64,000 nucleotides of DNA, from positions 36,914,411-36,978,410 of the forward strand of contig NC_041004.1 of NCBI RefSeq assembly GCF_004193775.1, read 5' to 3'. This DNA comes from Glycine soja (Eukaryota > Streptophyta > Magnoliopsida > Fabales > Fabaceae). The position numbers were made by a program, and so were the translations under genes. The notes beneath the pieces are model-generated. The model worked only from the letters and a program-made list of their open reading frames with translations. It ran no database searches and had not been told where the DNA came from. Below, one piece after another: positions 63,101 to 64,000 of the stretch; the first letter of the stretch is position 1; each line of letters opens with the position of its first letter.

Positions 63101-64000
63101 AACACCAAATAGCATTTTCTAACCATGTGAAAAATCACTACAACAACTTTTTGGCAGTGATAAATTGTCACAAAAAACTGTGTAGGGACTAAATCTTACA
63201 ACTTTCTTGTAGGTTAAATTGATCTTTAGGTCCTTGATAAAGGTGTTCGTAGAATGGATTGGATGAAGAGAAAAACCATCCTATCCAATCATTTCGATTT
63301 TGTTGATTTATCATCCAATTGATTTAATGTAAAATTTTATTATGATCCGATCCAATTTAAAGTGGTTTTTTGAATCGATTTTTTCTGTCCACAATAGATT
63401 AGATCAGTTTATGAACACCCCTAGTCCTTGAAAATGCAAATACAAATTCAGGAATCGGATTGAAAAAAATAATTCAGAAACTTAACTTAGTTAAAAATGA
63501 TCAAATATTTCAGAGACCTGTAGATTAATTTAATTTAACCTTTCTTATATAGAGACTAAAACATAAAATGAAGGCAACTATAAGGACCGAGTGAATAGTT
63601 TAACAAGTTGATGATCAATTTATTTGATTATGTTTGCAGGTCTTCATGATGATGCCCTCTCAAATATTCAGATCATTACCTGACATTCCAAAGTTCTTCT
63701 GGCGCTATCCCATGTCCTACCTCAGTTTTGCTGCTTGGGCAGTGCAGGTACAACATGTTAACTGTTTTGGGAATTAAATCAAAACTAAGGCAAAATTAAG
63801 AATACACTAGTACACATAATTAACATAACATTGTGCTTTCTACAATTAATACCTTGTCATGTTGTTTTCAACTACAGGGACAATACAAGAATGACATGCT
63901 GGGGGTTGAATTTGATCCTTTGCTGCCAGGAGATGCTAAAGTTAGTGGAGAACAAGTGCTATCATTGGTATTTGGTGTTCCATTGGATCATAACAAATGG
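57145..64000 (+). CDS. ABCG (WBC-type) half-transporter, partial: 3' end beyond window
   Basis: ATP-driven exporter of the ABCG family; the ABCG11/12/15 group, which it resembles, moves cuticular lipids. Exons are 57145-57319, 58851-58930, 60512-60973, 61640-61765, 61857-61979, 62295-62579, 62671-62943, 63640-63747 and 63878 to the edge, all in phase, with 585 codons visible. The nucleotide-binding domain comes first: Walker A GPSGCGKT (residues 44-51), signature ISNGEKKR (150-157), Walker B LLLDE (171-175) and H-loop His207. [15 protein letters not shown] links to the membrane domain, with [17 protein letters not shown] and later helices. About 70-100 residues are probably missing. The signature has Asn where most members have Gly. 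Exon 4 could also start at 61643 (tandem AG acceptors). Intron 7 contains nested MITEs. The substrate is not decidable here. Confidence 0.88.
62989..63605. mobile_element. Mutator-like MITE in ABCG intron 7 (host of a nested MITE)
   Basis: The left end AGGTTAAACTATTGATTTGG and the reverse-complemented right end CTTGTTAAACTATTCACTCG are terminal inverted repeats of about 50 bp; both continue with a GGTC(T/C) block and further shared bases. A second inverted pair (ACTACAAGTTTTAGTCCCTA at 63048 and TAGGGACTAAATCTTACAAC at 63183) lies inside. No clear target duplication. The splice sites of the intron are intact. Confidence 0.65.
63238..63423. mobile_element. hAT MITE, 186 bp, nested in the larger MITE
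   Basis: The ends TAAAGGTGTTC and (reverse-complemented right end) TAGGGGTGTTC are flanked by a perfect 8-bp duplication GTCCTTGA (63230-63237 and 63424-63431). It shares its end sequence type with the element at 14103-14483. Confidence 0.85.

Overview
This window is nuclear DNA from a flowering plant, almost certainly a legume and most likely soybean or a close relative (inference). The genes are split into short exons by GT-AG introns, the spacers are very AT-rich, and plant-only families are present (CH-domain kinesin-14, GT61 glycosyltransferase, plant ABCG). The repeats also look legume-like: an Au-type SINE, Stowaway and hAT MITEs, and a Helitron. There is no bacterial, viral or organellar segment.

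Five genes were reconstructed exon by exon, with splice phase checked at every junction. (1) 3503-5918, + strand: DDA1-like subunit of the CUL4-DDB1-DET1 ubiquitin ligase, 94 aa. (2) 17332-19365, +: GT61 Golgi glycosyltransferase, 537 aa. (3) 21802-29372, -: CH-domain kinesin-14, 19 exons, 1035 aa, with one probable U12-type AT-AA intron. (4) 33676-37774, +: DAR/YlqF-type mitochondrial GTPase (SIN2/MTG1 type), 377 aa. (5) 57145 to the right edge, +: ABCG half-transporter, 585 codons visible, C-terminus cut off. The five have unrelated housekeeping, cell-wall, cytoskeletal, organellar and transport roles. Nothing suggests they work as a cluster.

The spacers are dominated by mobile elements. 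6676-8245 is a 1.57-kb TIR element with a 9-bp target duplication. 14103-14483 is an hAT MITE with an 8-bp duplication. Stowaway-type MITEs lie near 12100, 16431, 40594 and 41248. 43185-44970 is a TIR element holding an array of 28-bp palindromic units and many copies of a CGCTAAGCG palindrome. 46290-47085 is a decayed Ty1-copia RNase H remnant. A nested MITE pair sits in an intron of the ABCG gene.

The most interesting object is a 7.7-kb non-autonomous Helitron at 48107-55839, lying on the - strand. It carries recognisable exon fragments of at least five unrelated genes, all on the - strand like the element: BSD-domain protein, aconitase, 3-hydroxyisobutyryl-CoA hydrolase-like, DRG GTPase and plasma-membrane H+-ATPase. 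A sixth, heavy-metal-associated fragment is possible. An Au-like SINE dimer has inserted into the Helitron's own terminal hairpin and duplicated its CTAG end.
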